A DNA stretch of 64,000 nucleotides, from positions 20,880,509 through 20,944,508 of the forward strand of contig NC_087064.1 of NCBI RefSeq assembly GCF_963678635.1. The letters are read 5' to 3'. The DNA comes from Symsagittifera roscoffensis (taxonomy: Eukaryota > Xenacoelomorpha > Acoela > Convolutidae). Position numbers and translations under genes: made by a program. Positions 41,797-53,800 of this stretch are shown here, in pieces (positions within the stretch are counted from its first letter, which is position 1; each line of letters starts with the position of its first letter). The notes below the pieces were generated by a model that saw only the letters and a program-made list of their open reading frames with translations, made no database searches and was not told the origin of the DNA.

Positions 41797-43222
41797 GTGA
41801 AATGTAACCTGATTCCGCAACAAGCCCAAATCAGATTTTTCGCGAAATCCGCAATATTGCTACATTTTTTTGATCTTCTTTGCTGTTTTGGATTCCACAA
41901 TCAAATAGCTAAAACACAGTACCGTTCAAAATCGCTCCAAAAATTGGAGAATTTGCGGAATCCGCAACCGTATGTGCGGAATCCAGAACAGTTTGTGGAA
42001 ACCACAAACAAATATACAGACATGTGCATAGTTGAATTGAGCTGTTGCGGAATCCGCAACTGTAAGCGGAATCAGCAAAATGTAAGTGGAATCCGCGAAT
42101 TGTTAGTGGAATCCGAAAATTATAGTGGAGTGCGCATTTTGTTTGCGGATTCCGTTAACGTATATGTACGTGTAGTAGCGCTTAAAATTATATCTTTTAA
42201 TTTTCACGTTGATCAGCTACCAGTTGGAGTGCCAAACGTTCAATCTCAATTCCTGTCAAAGACCCAATTTCGATCTAACATTTTTTCGATGCTAAAAATA
42301 AATTTTTTTGATTATAGATCCTTTAATCTGCCCCGTAAAAAATTTCTGGCAAGCTTTGAGCAAGATCCAGCATTTTTTTGAGACGGTACAATTCCTTGAG
42401 AATAAGTCATTCAGAGCTCTAAATTTGTTTAATAGTTGTTAGTTGGCTATTCAGAAAGATTTGAATAACTAACTGATGATTTCACTCTGTCATCTCATCA
42501 AAAAAACTATGTTCATAAATTGAATTCACGCTCCCAAATACTTACTCAAATACTGAATCCCAAATACTGAATGTCAATTACTGAATCCCAAATACTGACC
42601 TAATTCGGCGATATCTCTTCAGGACTCTGTCATCTCATCCCAAATACTATCTTCATGATTGGAATTCACGCTCCCAAATACTGAATGTCAAATACAAAAT
42701 CCAAATTACTGAATTTCAAAAACTGAATCTCAAATACTGACCTAACTCGGCGATATGTCAACCCAATAATGAACCCAACTCCTGACTTAATTGACCCAAT
42801 TAGCGAATTAACCCAATGAACTTATTCGGTGTTGTGTTTCCAAAACTATGATCCCAAAAACTGCTTGCAAATACTAAAGTGTGACATCGATCGATTTAGT
42901 TAACCAATGTTTTAAGATTTGTTCGTGGATTCCGCTGACAAACGTTAAGTCCTTGCTTTTAAATTCCGCAAGTGCATATGCAAGTTCAGTAATAAACAAA
43001 TTTCTGAATTTCTTTACAGTTTGCGGAATCCGCTTACATTTGCGGATTCCACTTACATTTTGCGGAGTTCATTTACAGTTGCGGAATCTACAAAAACTAG
43101 CTATATTTGCTTCTTGCGGAATCCGCAACAAATTAAATGTTTCGACAAAACTTACGTTACAAGTATATGTACGCGTAATCCACGTAAATCTTTTAAGTGG
43201 AATCCAGTTACATTTTGGAACA
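41797..43222. mobile_element. Fold-back-like element with arms of GCGGAATCCGC palindromes
   Basis: The left arm (41797 to about 42165) and right arm (about 42905-43222) each contain many copies of a short palindromic unit, GCGGAATCCGC or variants, separated by TGTAAG/CTTACA-type spacers. Read in reverse complement the right arm matches the left in order: AATGTAAC...GATTCC at the outer end, then units linked by ACTGTAA and AAAATGTAAGTGG. The arms are therefore long inverted repeats around a 740-bp centre. No transposase is visible and target duplications are not clear. Open frames through the arms are by-products of the repeat. Confidence 0.6.
42485..42830. repeat. Minisatellite-like centre (CCCAAATACTGAAT units) with a duplicated block of about 150 bp
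   Basis: A roughly 14-bp motif, ACTGAATCCCAAAT and variants, is repeated many times. A larger block starting CTCTGTCATCTCATC and containing GAATTCACGCTCCCAAATAC occurs at 42486 and again near 42635. It lies inside the fold-back structure. Confidence 0.7.
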
Positions 43223-43270
43223 TGTTTAATACAATTTAACATGTTTCTCAGTAAAGAAGAGACCAATAGC

Positions 43271-43534
43271 TGAGGCTAGGTCTTTTACCGTACGGACCTT
43301 TTACCAGACAACAATGCAATAACTCAATTAGTGTAAATTCAAATTAGTGGAAGATTTGAAAAAGAAATGGTTACAACAAACAAAACTTTGTTGAGAAACC
43401 GTGAAATCATTGTCTTTAACCAGACTAAATATCGTCTAAACATCTGTCAATCAAGTTTGTTTATCGAGTTTTGTAAAAGATTTATGTATAATATTTCTGG
43501 TAAAAGGTTGGTCTTGTAAAAGGTCGGTCCCTCA
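43271..43534. mobile_element. 264-bp MITE with inverted repeats of about 36 bp
   Basis: The left end TGAGGCTAGGTCTTTTACCG and the inverted right end TGAGGGACCGACCTTTTACA match over about 36 bp, including ACCTTTTACCAGA. The flanks share AATAGC, but an exact target duplication could not be fixed. No coding capacity. Confidence 0.6.
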
Positions 43535-43729
43535 AAATAGCTATAGCTTAAAAACTAACAAAAAGAGACGCCCTCGAATAAAAATCGCACTCGAAAAGAA
43601 AATGCGTTTTTATCCAGAGAAATAGGGGACCAGGACACCAAAAGTATTGCCGCCATAAAGAGCTAATCTTGCTGCTTTATAAAAAGTTCTGCTTTTTCTG
43701 CCGTATGAATATTTTTTTAATAATCAGGC

Positions 43730-43935
43730 GGGACCAAATTAACATTCTCTCCCTAAACACGTTTAGGGGGAAGATGTTAACTTGGTTCTAAATTGGGAAT
43801 TTTCAGCCAATCAGAATCGAGTATTTTACTTGTAGCGCTTATCATAATTATTTAAACTAAGTGTTGGGGTGGAGAATCTCAACTTGATCTGTTTGGGGGA
43901 AGGATGTTAACTTGATCTATCATGCGTTTTTTTAA
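43730..43935. repeat. Inverted-repeat cluster (GGGGGAAGATGTTAACTTG motif)
   Basis: The block AGGGGGAAGATGTTAACTTG occurs near 43766 and, slightly changed, near 43901. An inverted copy (CCAAATTAACATTCTCTCCC) starts at 43733. The first pair can fold into a hairpin around CACGTTTAG. This is probably a small non-autonomous element or its remains. Confidence 0.5.
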
Positions 43936-44119
43936 AAACATTAGGCTTAGCATAATACTGGAAAGAAATCATATAATTCCAGTCAGATGTGCTCAGGAGT
44001 TTCAATTTGGGCAGTTTTTCTTGGTACTATAGTAGGGTTGCATTATTGTGTAATTTGTGTTCTTGCAAATTAGATTTTCAGCATCCAGTTAATTATCCGA
44101 TGAATCCTGAAAAAAAATG
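43936..44119. other. Short spacer
   Basis: No feature recognised. Confidence 0.3.
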
Positions 44120-44540
44120 GAAAAGTGATTGAGTTCTTCTCAAATTGTTTCTCTTTAAATGATTTCCGCTGATTCGGCTTTTTTGTTTTGCTGAAACTGG
44201 TTACTTTTCAAATACTAGGGTGTGAACCACTGAAATATGACTGCACGCCATAATGCCAGCCCTCCACAGCATTTGTTGTTTTTGGCAAACCGGATGTTGC
44301 CGCATCTCATTGCTTCCATAGTGGATGGGGCAATAGGACTTCTCGGTTCGGGACTAGATTTTTCACGTAACTAGATCCAAAATACAGGCAGAGCTCGTCA
44401 ACTTTTGAAATTTTTTCCGACCTCTTTGTAGTGCAATTGCATACTACTTGAATTTCCTCGACTTCTTTATCGTACGGCTTTCCTTTTTCTTCTTGATCTG
44501 GTTTTTTGTGCAGTGCCAGTTATTAGTGGTTTCGTTCTTA
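44120..44540 (-). pseudogene. MULE-type transposase relic
   Basis: The minus-strand frame reads through an L-W-K-Q-stop-D-A block, then GLPKTTNAVEGWHYGVQSYF and SHPSI-stop. The PRTNNAVEGWH...HP.IW pattern with an upstream LWNQYD-like block is characteristic of the C-terminal part of Mutator-like transposases of metazoan genomes. Two TGA codons fall in this conserved part, one where the family usually has an aromatic residue after LW.Q and one where it has Trp. Upstream codons (about 44340-44540) stay open and charged (DQEEKGKPYDKEVEE). The N-terminal part and catalytic residues are not visible. It is dead. Confidence 0.65.
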
Positions 44541-45390
44541 CGTTTAAAATTTTACTCGTGGCCTGATACCACTAATATTTGTTTGTTTTTGCAGGATAAA
44601 GTAAAGTGAAAGGACGCTCCAAACGTTTCAGCTCATAGAAAGATAAAACAATCGTTCAAGTGTAAGGCAACATGATTTTAAGTTCATTTCTTAAAATTCT
44701 TCCGTTGCTTTCAATTAGCACCATGTAGATTATCGCTTTTTTAAACGCGTGATCGATGGATTATATCTCTAACTAATCAAAATGCAATTAAATTTTAGAT
44801 TCTAGAGTCATCAATTGAATTAAGACTGGCTTTTCAGGTCTCAATTAGTAGACCTAATTGGATTACTCCTGCACTTAAAAAAAGGACTTAAATTGAAACA
44901 ATTTATCGGTATTAAAAGGGGGTTAAATTGTTGTGGGGTTATCATGTTACGGAATTAAAAAGTAAGGAGTCTAAAAATTGGGCGTTAAATAACCAGGGCT
45001 TAAAGAGTGGGAAAACATGTATAACAAGGTTTTAAAAATCTGAGCGTAACTGAAAACCAAAACGTATAGTTAAACTTAAATTTAAATGCGACTGATCATT
45101 TAGTGATTATTCAATTTTTCGACTGTATCCCGGTGATTATTCATTTTTGTGATAGTTTCAATTTTTGCAGTAGGTTTGCGTTAGGTACACTTCGCAGAAT
45201 CAAATTTTCTTGATTGAATTTCAATTACTGCAGATTGTTATTTGGGATGTTTGCTAACACAAGCAACGTATTTTCAGATCATTTTTTTATGGGATCACGA
45301 TTTTTCAGATCATTTTTTTTAGACCAGAGCACAATTTTTTGGTGCTTGCAATTCGTTTCTTTTTAGCAGATCAGTTTCCAATTAGGCATA
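44541..45390. other. AT-rich spacer
   Basis: No gene, terminal repeat or tandem array recognised. Confidence 0.3.
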
Positions 45391-45399
45391 TCAAATAAA

Positions 45400-47900
45400 T
45401 TTAACTCTGCTTCAGAAAATCAAGGCAGTGTATAATAATTGAGTATGCGCAAAAGTAGATTAATCCAAGCCTTTGCTTCTAATGCTGTTGTATCGGAAGC
45501 TCAGAATTATTTTCGGTGCCTTGAAATTATGCGCCGTGATAATTCACAGAGCTCTAACAGCGTGAAGTCTTGCTTCTCTCACATCAGTGGTACTCAAAAT
45601 TTGATGAGGTGTGACCATGGCCGGTTTTGGGATTCAACTGCACCCTAGCTTGAAATAGGATGAGCATACTGCAAAAATTCCAACATAATAGTAGAAAAAC
45701 TTGAAAACCCAGGAAGTTGGAAAACCCAGGTTGCTCTAATCGACTTTCTAGAATTTTTAAACCCCTGGTCAAGGGAATAAATTTTGTTTTTGTCGCAATC
45801 AAAATTAGCTTCAATTACATTAGGGTTAAACAGTAAATGTTCTAAGACTTCGTCGATGAGTCTTGAGAGCGTAATGATTTTTTTAAAGAAAATCTGTAGA
45901 ATGCGCTGAAGGAGCAAACAAATTGCTCCTTTTTGAATAAAAAAATTAGGATCGATTTTGTTAATCTGCTTAAATTTAATCCCAAGGAAGCCTCGAGATA
46001 GCTCGAGAGTATAATTGATCTTTCCGCACTCTTAACTTGTCTAGGATTTAGATGTTTTTTCTGTCGTGTTTTTTTTCTGATTTGATTTCAAATTTTTTCT
46101 CAGCATGGAGAACAACCGTTTTAATGTGTTTTGGTTGTTTGTCTACTTTCGAGCGAATAAAACCAGCGAGTATAAGCAAGCTGTCTAATAAAATCCTTAT
46201 AATAGCAGGCATATAATTCAAGTTATGCCGTAAACATTTGTTTTACTCTTGTTTTTGTAAAATTGGTTCATTTTTTTTCATTCAATGTTTGAGAAACATG
46301 CAGTCAAATAGAAAAAACTGAAACTGTTATCGAAATTTTCGAGGAAACGGTTTTTGTTGTTTGTGCAACTTTGCTCAATTTACTACCATCGATCATGCCC
46401 AAGTTCTATGCTTCGTTCAAATCCTCTCATCACACACGCCACAATCAGTATCGTCACAAATTGAGAGCATAAATTTTTTACAGTTTTTTTGTGGCCGGAA
46501 CGTTCTGTGCTATTTGAAAAAACAACCGACTATCCTTGATTATTTTCATATACTTCTTTAAAAACATAGTAAATAAATTGATAGTAAAAGTCGTATTTTT
46601 ATTAAATTTATATGCTTGATGTCTCTTGGGTTTGTCTTTCAATTTATGATTTAATATATCAGAATAGTCACTATTCGAGAAGTTACATTATGCGAAAACA
46701 AGATTTTGAAAATCTGAGCCTCACGGAAAAAAGTAGACCAACAATGAGCAAACTAAGTCGGAAACTAAGACGTTTTAAGCACCTTTTTCCAACTTTGAAG
46801 TAGCTACATTTTTTGTCATTATTTTCATTATCATTGTTTGAAAATTACCGCAAAACTTTGTTTGGTTTGGATCTTTTGCTTACACAAGGAACGCTCGCTT
46901 GTTCATAATATCGGTTCACACTTTTTTTTACTCGCAGTTCATTTTTTTACAAGCAGCTTTGCCTAAATTTGGTGACTTCAAACCGATTCAGCGACCTCCA
47001 ACACTGATGCATCGATGTCTGGAAAAAAATTTGGTTGCATGAACTTATGGGCCTTAATAATTCATAAAGCTTTAACACACTGAAGTGCTGCTTAATTCAA
47101 TTCAGTGCAACTCAAAGTTTAATGAAGTGGGTCTAATGGAAATAGTTTGAGATAAAAAAAGACCATCTACGCTTTTCTGCTTCAATTGCCTCTAACTTGA
47201 GATAGGTCGAGCATGCTGTGCTGCACAAACTTTATGAAGCGAAAAACGGTTGTCAATTTTTGTGCGCATTGACAACCTTGAGATTGTCTTTCAGCTGATC
47301 TCTTAAATGTACTCTCTGAAATTTTGAACTCCTGATCATTGAATTAGATGTCCAATTTAAAAAAAGTCAGATCTCGTGTCAAGTTCAATCAGTTTGAGGC
47401 ACACTTTTGACTTGATACTTCATCAATAAATCTTCGGAGCGCAGCGATTTTAAAATTAATACAGCGCAGAACGCACTGAACGGCTGACTTACTCGCCTTT
47501 TTTGACGAGCAATTATCTAAATGATTGTGTCTCTGCTTCATTTCAATCTCAAGGTAAAGCAAAGAAAATTCAAGAATTGAACTTGATCTTTAATCCTCAC
47601 GAGAGTAATATATCAGTTGAAACTGCGTTCAGTCTCGGAACTTTTTTTAGTGTCTCCGACTATTTTCAAAAGATCTTACAGTTTTTTTTCAGTGTCGAGA
47701 AAAACCGGTTTGAATTTTTTTGGTTCAGTTCTCGATTGTTCTTGCTCTTAGTTATCAGAAGAAAAACATCTGTTTTTTTTTTGTTTTTATAGTTTTTTGT
47801 TTTGTTTTTGGGGTCGGAATTTTTTGTGATGCAAGCACAGCAACCGGCTATCCTTGTTTATTATGATTTTTGTTTCAATCATTTTATGAAGTATTTTAGA
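45400..47900 (+). repeat. Old diverged duplication (about 45430-46600 and 46980-47900)
   Basis: The two halves share, in the same order and at an offset of roughly 1.56 kb, these blocks: GATAATTCACAGAGCTCTAA / TAATTCATAAAGCTTTAAC; GGTACTCAAAATTTGATGA / TGCAACTCAAAGTTTAATGA; TTGAAATAGGATGAGCAT / TTGAGATAGGTCGAGCAT; GACTTCGTCGATGAGTCTT / TACTTCATCAATAAATCTT. A shorter third piece with the CAACCGACTATCCTTG / AACCGGCTATACTCGC block lies at about 48540-48610. Nothing in it looks coding. Confidence 0.6.
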
Positions 47901-47939
47901 GAGTTTGCAATAATATTTAATTTGGTTGATGCCTCATGG

Positions 47940-48560
47940 GTTCGTTTTTGTTCCAATAACGAAAACGGGGAAGAAATTTGTATTCGAGTGTGATGTAGTT
48001 TTTTTTTCTTTTTTTTTGCAAAGTCAGGTATTATAAATAATCATCGGAATGGGACAAATGAAATTAAAAAATAAAGTTCTTTCAGTCGTGATTTGAATGA
48101 CTGTAAAAAATCCTGAGTGGCGAGAAAAGCTGGCTTGAAATTTTTGTTTTCTCGTCCAACTTCGAGCAATTTAAGTTTAAGCTCAATTTGAGCCGTTTAC
48201 AAACGGCTTAAATTTTTTGTTTAAGCTCAATTTAAGTCGTTTACAAAATTTATGTGCGCCTATTTTTGATTTCACTTGAGTAAAAATAGTTGTTGGAGTT
48301 TTTTAACGCCAATTTAGGAATTAAAATATTCAATATATATATTTTTTAATTTAGCAAAAAAAATTAAGATCAATTTTTTTTTTGTTTTTTTAGTCATTTT
48401 TCTGCAAAAAATGGTTTTCAATTTGCCTATTTTACTATGATTGTCAAAGTTCTTGCTTTTTGTTTAGATTTTTTTATACACACCACGCAGAAAAAACTAG
48501 ACTAATTTGAGAAAAAAATTGTTGTACTTTTTGAGACTGTATTTGGAATTTTTTGTGCTA
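47940..48560 (+). repeat. Dispersed repeat, paralogous to about 17700-18240
   Basis: See the shared blocks listed for 17700-18240. In this copy a short internal duplication TTTAAGCTCAATTT(G/A)AG(C/T)CGTTTACAAA lies at 48185-48245. Class unknown. Confidence 0.5.
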
Positions 48561-48619
48561 CTTGCACAGTAACCGGCTATACTCGCTTTTGCTATATCTC
48601 TAGAATAGCAAATAATGTT

Positions 48620-49688
48620 GCAATAACAGCCAAACTGTTCCTTTAGTTATTAGCTGACTTTCCATAAACCCAATCTTGTTTGTTCCTTTTATTACTTTTG
48701 CGATAAGGAAGGGTATTGCAATCGGGTACTTGACTTTTTTCTCCTAAATAACTTTGTTCACAGGATGATTGAAAAATTGGTTATCTTTATTTTTGTCAAT
48801 CAAAAGAAAGATGGAGAGCAAACAATTTTTTAGCCTGCCTACATTTTAAATGCCCGTTTTATTCAAATATTTTTTTTTACGTTGGTTACAAATTTACCAA
48901 TCCCATTTGAATATATCACTTTTTGTTTTTTTTTCTCCCCTTTATTCGATTTACAAGGTTTCGGTTTTAATAAATGTTTTTTTTTGGGAGATTAAAAGAG
49001 CTAACAATTTTTATCGAAGTGTTTGAGGGGGACTTGAAAGTTTTTTGAGTGATTAAGTTTGTCCAATAAAAACATTTTTTTTCGTGCACAAGGTGTATCC
49101 TATCCACTCAAGAATTGTCAGCTTTGTTACCGCTACATAAGCTTCATTTAGATGCTTATTTAACCTTCAATTTTCTTACTGAGTAATATTTTTATGACAG
49201 GAGTTTTTATTCAACACAGAATCAAATCAAATTCATGAAAGATTTTGGGAGATCAATTGTTTTGGTGTTTATTTTCCTACGGCTTTCATTTCTATTTTTG
49301 TCGGTATGTTTGTCCTGCTGTGTATTTGGTGCTCGATGTTTCGCCTCCTGTATAATTTCTAAATGTGCACTTTTTAAGTGTCAAGAATTCGGATATTTTT
49401 GCAAACTTTATTTTTTTAGAAAGAATAATCGAAGTTTTTGGTTCGATTTGTTGGTTCAACTGCAAGTCGTAAGAGTGATTCAACTTCCTGTCCTTCGTTC
49501 ACTATTAACACAGCCGCTTATATTTTTTTTCATCATCCAAGCATAAAAATAAAATGTAATTTTAAGTTTATTTTTTTTCTGCGCCGTAATAAATATTCAA
49601 TGATTTCTGATTAAAAATTAAAAGAATTTTTTGGTAGTGTGCCGTTTCATGTTCGCTTACCGTTACACAATCAAAGTTCCAAACTTTT
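48620..49688. other. AT-rich spacer
   Basis: No supported gene. The motif GGGTATTGCAATC(G/T)GG near 48711, with its AGGATGATTG follow-on, recurs near 57731 and marks another old interspersed repeat. The open frame at 49235-49546 has no splice or homology support. Confidence 0.35.
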
Positions 49689-50688
49689 ATTATCAACAAA
49701 ATTTTTGATTGGTTCAAGTGTGTCTATGTTTTATTGAAATCTAGTGTTTTTTGTAACAACTTTTAATCAACATTATATTATTCAATTTATTTGCGAATAA
49801 TTTAATTTTTCGCTATTCGTTTGTAAGATATCCAGTTTCATTTCGTATTTGAACCTTTCAAATTTGGTCAAAAAAGTAAAAGTACAGTCCCCTCTGATTA
49901 AATTTGAACACAAAATTTAAATGATGTGTGTAACAAAATTTAAATGATATGGTGGCCGAAACAAAAACGTTTAAAATTATCATCTTACTCTAGTTAAGAT
50001 CACCCAGTTGTCATCTTGAAATACTCGAAAGTCACCAAACGTTAATCAGCCAAATAATAAAAAACGTATTTGATAAGATGCTTTCAAGTGAGTCAAAAGT
50101 TCATTTAAATTCTCCACCTGACATCTTTTTACTCGCTTCGTTTTGATTTGAAATTATATTGAATTTGAAATAAAATTTTCGAAAATTTATTATCAACAAA
50201 ATTTTTGATTGGTTCAAGTGTGTCTATGTTTTATTGAAATCTAGTGTTTTTTGTAACAACTTTTAATCAACATTATATTATTCAATTTATTTGCGAATAA
50301 TTTAATTTTTCGCTATTCGTTTGTAAGATATCCAGTTTCATTTCGTATTTGAACCTTTCAAATTTGGTCAAAAAAGTAAAAGTACAGTCCCCTCTGATTA
50401 AATTTGAACACAAAATTTAAATGATGTGTGTAACAAAATTTAAATGATATGGTGGCCGAAACAAAAACGTTTAAAATTATCATCTTACTCTAGTTAAGAT
50501 CACCCAGTTGTCATCTTGAAATACTCGAAAGTCACCAAACGTTAATCAGCCAAATAATAAAAAACGTATTTGATAAGATGCTTTCAAGTGAGTCAAAAGT
50601 TCATTTAAATTCTCCACCTGACATCTTTTTACTCGCTTCGTTTTGATTTGAAATTATATTGAATTTGAAATAAAATTTTCGAAAATTT
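49689..50688 (+). repeat. Perfect tandem duplication, two 500-bp units (49689-50188 and 50189-50688)
   Basis: Every line of the first unit recurs in the second at an offset of exactly 500, with no difference found by eye. It ends 196 bp before the ATG of the five-exon gene, so it duplicates probable promoter-proximal sequence. Each unit has the block ACAGTCCCCTCTGATTAAAT and two ACAAAATTTAAATGAT repeats. Junction homology is only a few bases. An assembly artefact is possible. Confidence 0.93.
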
Positions 50689-50884
50689 AATTGCTTTTGC
50701 ACACAAATATAATTAGTAAAACAGGTATTCGGAAAGAGTTTGGAAAAAAACTGAATGAACTCTCAATCAAAACTATGGTCAAAACTATTTTATTCTGCAA
50801 ATAATTTTTGGTTTACTTTTTACATGCAATTATGTTAATTAAGTTTTTTTAAATGTTTTTCTGGATTCATAGTTATTATTTATC

Positions 50885-53800
50885 ATGTCATTGGAAAATG
50901 TTTCAGCTCGTGACGAAGCGGTGCGTGAACTTAGAAGTTTTCAGCAGCAAAAGACATCTTTAGGCCGTGAATTCTCTTTCATAAACAGTGAACAAACCTT
51001 CTTTAACGGGTCGCCAAACAGCAACCAAACCAATCAAGCAACCTCTCTTCAACTGGCACACGGACAGAACTCTTACTCTATTATTGAAATCGAATTGGAA
51101 GAAAATTTGCGGAACCAAAAAGCGAACGCAGCAGGTGTCAGAAAACTCCCGATTATTGATTCGATAGAACAAAAACTGCATCAGAAGCGAAAAGCCAGCA
51201 ACTCAAACTCTGGATGTTCTTCAAGTGAACCTGAGAAAACTCCGGCAGGTCAAAATTGCGGAGATGTTACTGTTTCACGCAAGACATCGAACTTCGAAGA
51301 GCTGCGTAAGACTAAAAAGGAGTTCGCAAACTTCGTCTCCAATGAACTGTCATCAATGACTTCGGCGAAAGCGTTGCAGTCGGCCGAAACGTTTTTTGCC
51401 TCAAAACCAGTTGGCATACGAGATTTTTATCTGTTTTCGAAAGGAAAACAAATTAAAAGCTTTCCTCGAAATGAAGAAGTTGATCAAATTACCATCCCAA
51501 AAGAGATTAAAAACTCAAAATGTAAGAAGAAAAAGAACAGAGAGAAAAAAACTGAAAAAGAGACAACCAAATCCAGCGAATTTTCCAACTTGCAGATTGC
51601 AGATTTGTTTTCAACTTACAAACCAGAGGCAAAGTTTTCTTTTGATACAACGGACGAGTCTTCAATGCAAAACATGTAAGTGACCTGCAGAATTTTTTAG
51701 CAAGTTGATTCGGTCCAAAAAATAATGAGTTAAATTACACGCGCGATGCTATTTCTTTATGATTTTCGGATAATGGGAATAGGCTTGATGTGACAACGAA
51801 CCAAAAAATTAGCAATTTGTTCTCAAATTTGCAGAGCAAAGCACTCTCAACCCAGACTGAGGCGCGTGGTATATGCCCAGACTGACTTTCAATGGTCGCG
51901 CTGATGTCATTTCGAGACCAAAAGTATCTACAGAGTTTATAGTAGCAAAATGATTATCGTCTCCATTCGAGAAAGTTTGAGTATAAGTCGAGAGTCCGTG
52001 TTGAGGTTTTAATCCGTTGTAACGCGCTAAAAAAGAAAAAACTTCTCGGATACAATTTTTCTGAGGATACTTGTACCAGATTGGGCAAAATTTTCCGTTC
52101 GTTTCGTTCAAATTTATACTTAGCAGAGTTGATTTTGTCCAAAAAATCCGCTTTTTTCCACGTGTTACAAAATACCTCAAACCGGACACAAAATTAATGA
52201 CGCCAAAAAATGACTTTAGGTTAAACTTAGAGTCGGCCGAAATGGATATCATAAATTTTGGATTTAAACGGGCCCACTTTCTCAGGGATTTGATCCGTGG
52301 CCAATCAAAAGACTAATTTCATGATAGGAAAGCGCAATTTTCAACCAAAATATCCAGCAAAATTTTAGAAGAGTTTAAAACTCAACGCTCGAAGATGTAA
52401 AAACAAAAAAGGCGACGAAATAATTTGAAAGTGTTCCTCTTGTGAAGATCTTGATCCACCCCTGATGTAACGGATTTTTTTTCTAGCGTGAGTATGGAGA
52501 GCGTGACCGGGTACCTGATCAACTGCCACAAGGACACCAAAAGTGTCCAGCCTATCAGAGAGAGTTCTTCCTCACACACCTCCAGCAGGTTAATTTATAG
52601 AAGACATAGAAGTCTTGAAATTGAAGTTGAAATTCTTTAGATGCAGTTACATAATTTCTCGAAGCAAAGATAACATAACTTTTTAGAGCAAAATCTACAG
52701 CATCAAGGATACTATACAGGCATTAATGACAATAAAATAGTGTCTCTTGACTCTTATAAAGATAACTGATATAAAATATACCCCAAATTAAAAAAGTGCA
52801 TTACAATTTTATGGCCTTGGAAAGCTTTTTATGCACTTAAGCGACCTTTTTTGCCAAAACTTCGCTTATATCACATTTAAGCCTGTTTAACCATCATTCT
52901 CTTTCGGCGACAGACTCAAGTTTCAGCATGCTTTACTGTTAAATTGTTTTTTTTTTCACTAGGTAATATTTGATGTTAAAGCGGGCATTGATTGTTGAGC
53001 GGGGGGTTGTTGCGAAAACTCCTGATTTTCTTTCCATGTTGACCAAAACGTATTTGTTTTAGTTTTCAAGGGGACCAATTGCAGTTACAGTTAAAACAAG
53101 AGCTTCCTGTTGAAGTCTATAACAGTAACACGAGCAACACTAGCAAGTCTCTCCCTTCATCTTCATCCAATCGAGGTTTCCTCAGAGGAGTAGAGGTTGA
53201 CATGTTGGAGAGATCTCAGCCGCAGCTGATAAACAGACAGAGGGGAGGAGGAGAGGACCAAAGTCAAGACAGCACAGTCCAAATCAGAACTGCAGGTTTT
53301 TGTTGTTTTTCAACCAATTCTTTGAAGGTAGAATCAAAATTTCAACCCATTCTTTGAAAATAGTATCCAGATTTTAAGGGAGGATTCATATTTAATCAAT
53401 AATCATTTCTGCAAATGAAAAACTTCATATTCTTCAGAATTTTGATTGAATTCACAAAATTGCACAAAATTATTTCCTTTGATAGTCGGCAAGTAGTGTC
53501 AGTTGTGGATTTCCGAGCTCTCCTAAAGCATCAAATTTAACCGACAATGTTTACACTTAAGTGAAATTTTTTTTTATAAAAAAAACGTGCCGAAATTGCC
53601 CAAAAGTTGTGTTTTTGCTGCGCGCTGTCACTGCAAGTTATCGGTCAAAACCTTCCAAAGTTGCCGTACAACCGCCTCTGAGTATTTTAATTTGTTTTTA
53701 AAGTGTACGATGGCCCCGAGTTCAAATCTCTCACAAGTTCCAGAAGCAAAAACATAGTGCCATTCAACTTATGCAAACCAAACTACATACCAGCTCCGAA

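Noticed and set aside
41788..42381. 197-codon plus-strand frame
   Set aside because: It runs through the GCGGAATCCGC palindrome array. The repeated CGIRN/RNP residues are the repeat read in frame, not a protein.
49235..49546. 103-aa hydrophobic plus-strand frame
   Set aside because: AT-rich, Phe/Leu-dominated, no conserved motif. It looks like a chance frame.
51809..52316. Open frames on both strands in intron 1 of the five-exon gene (147 aa minus, 81 aa plus)
   Set aside because: No splice sites in phase, no recognisable domain, and the two overlap each other.
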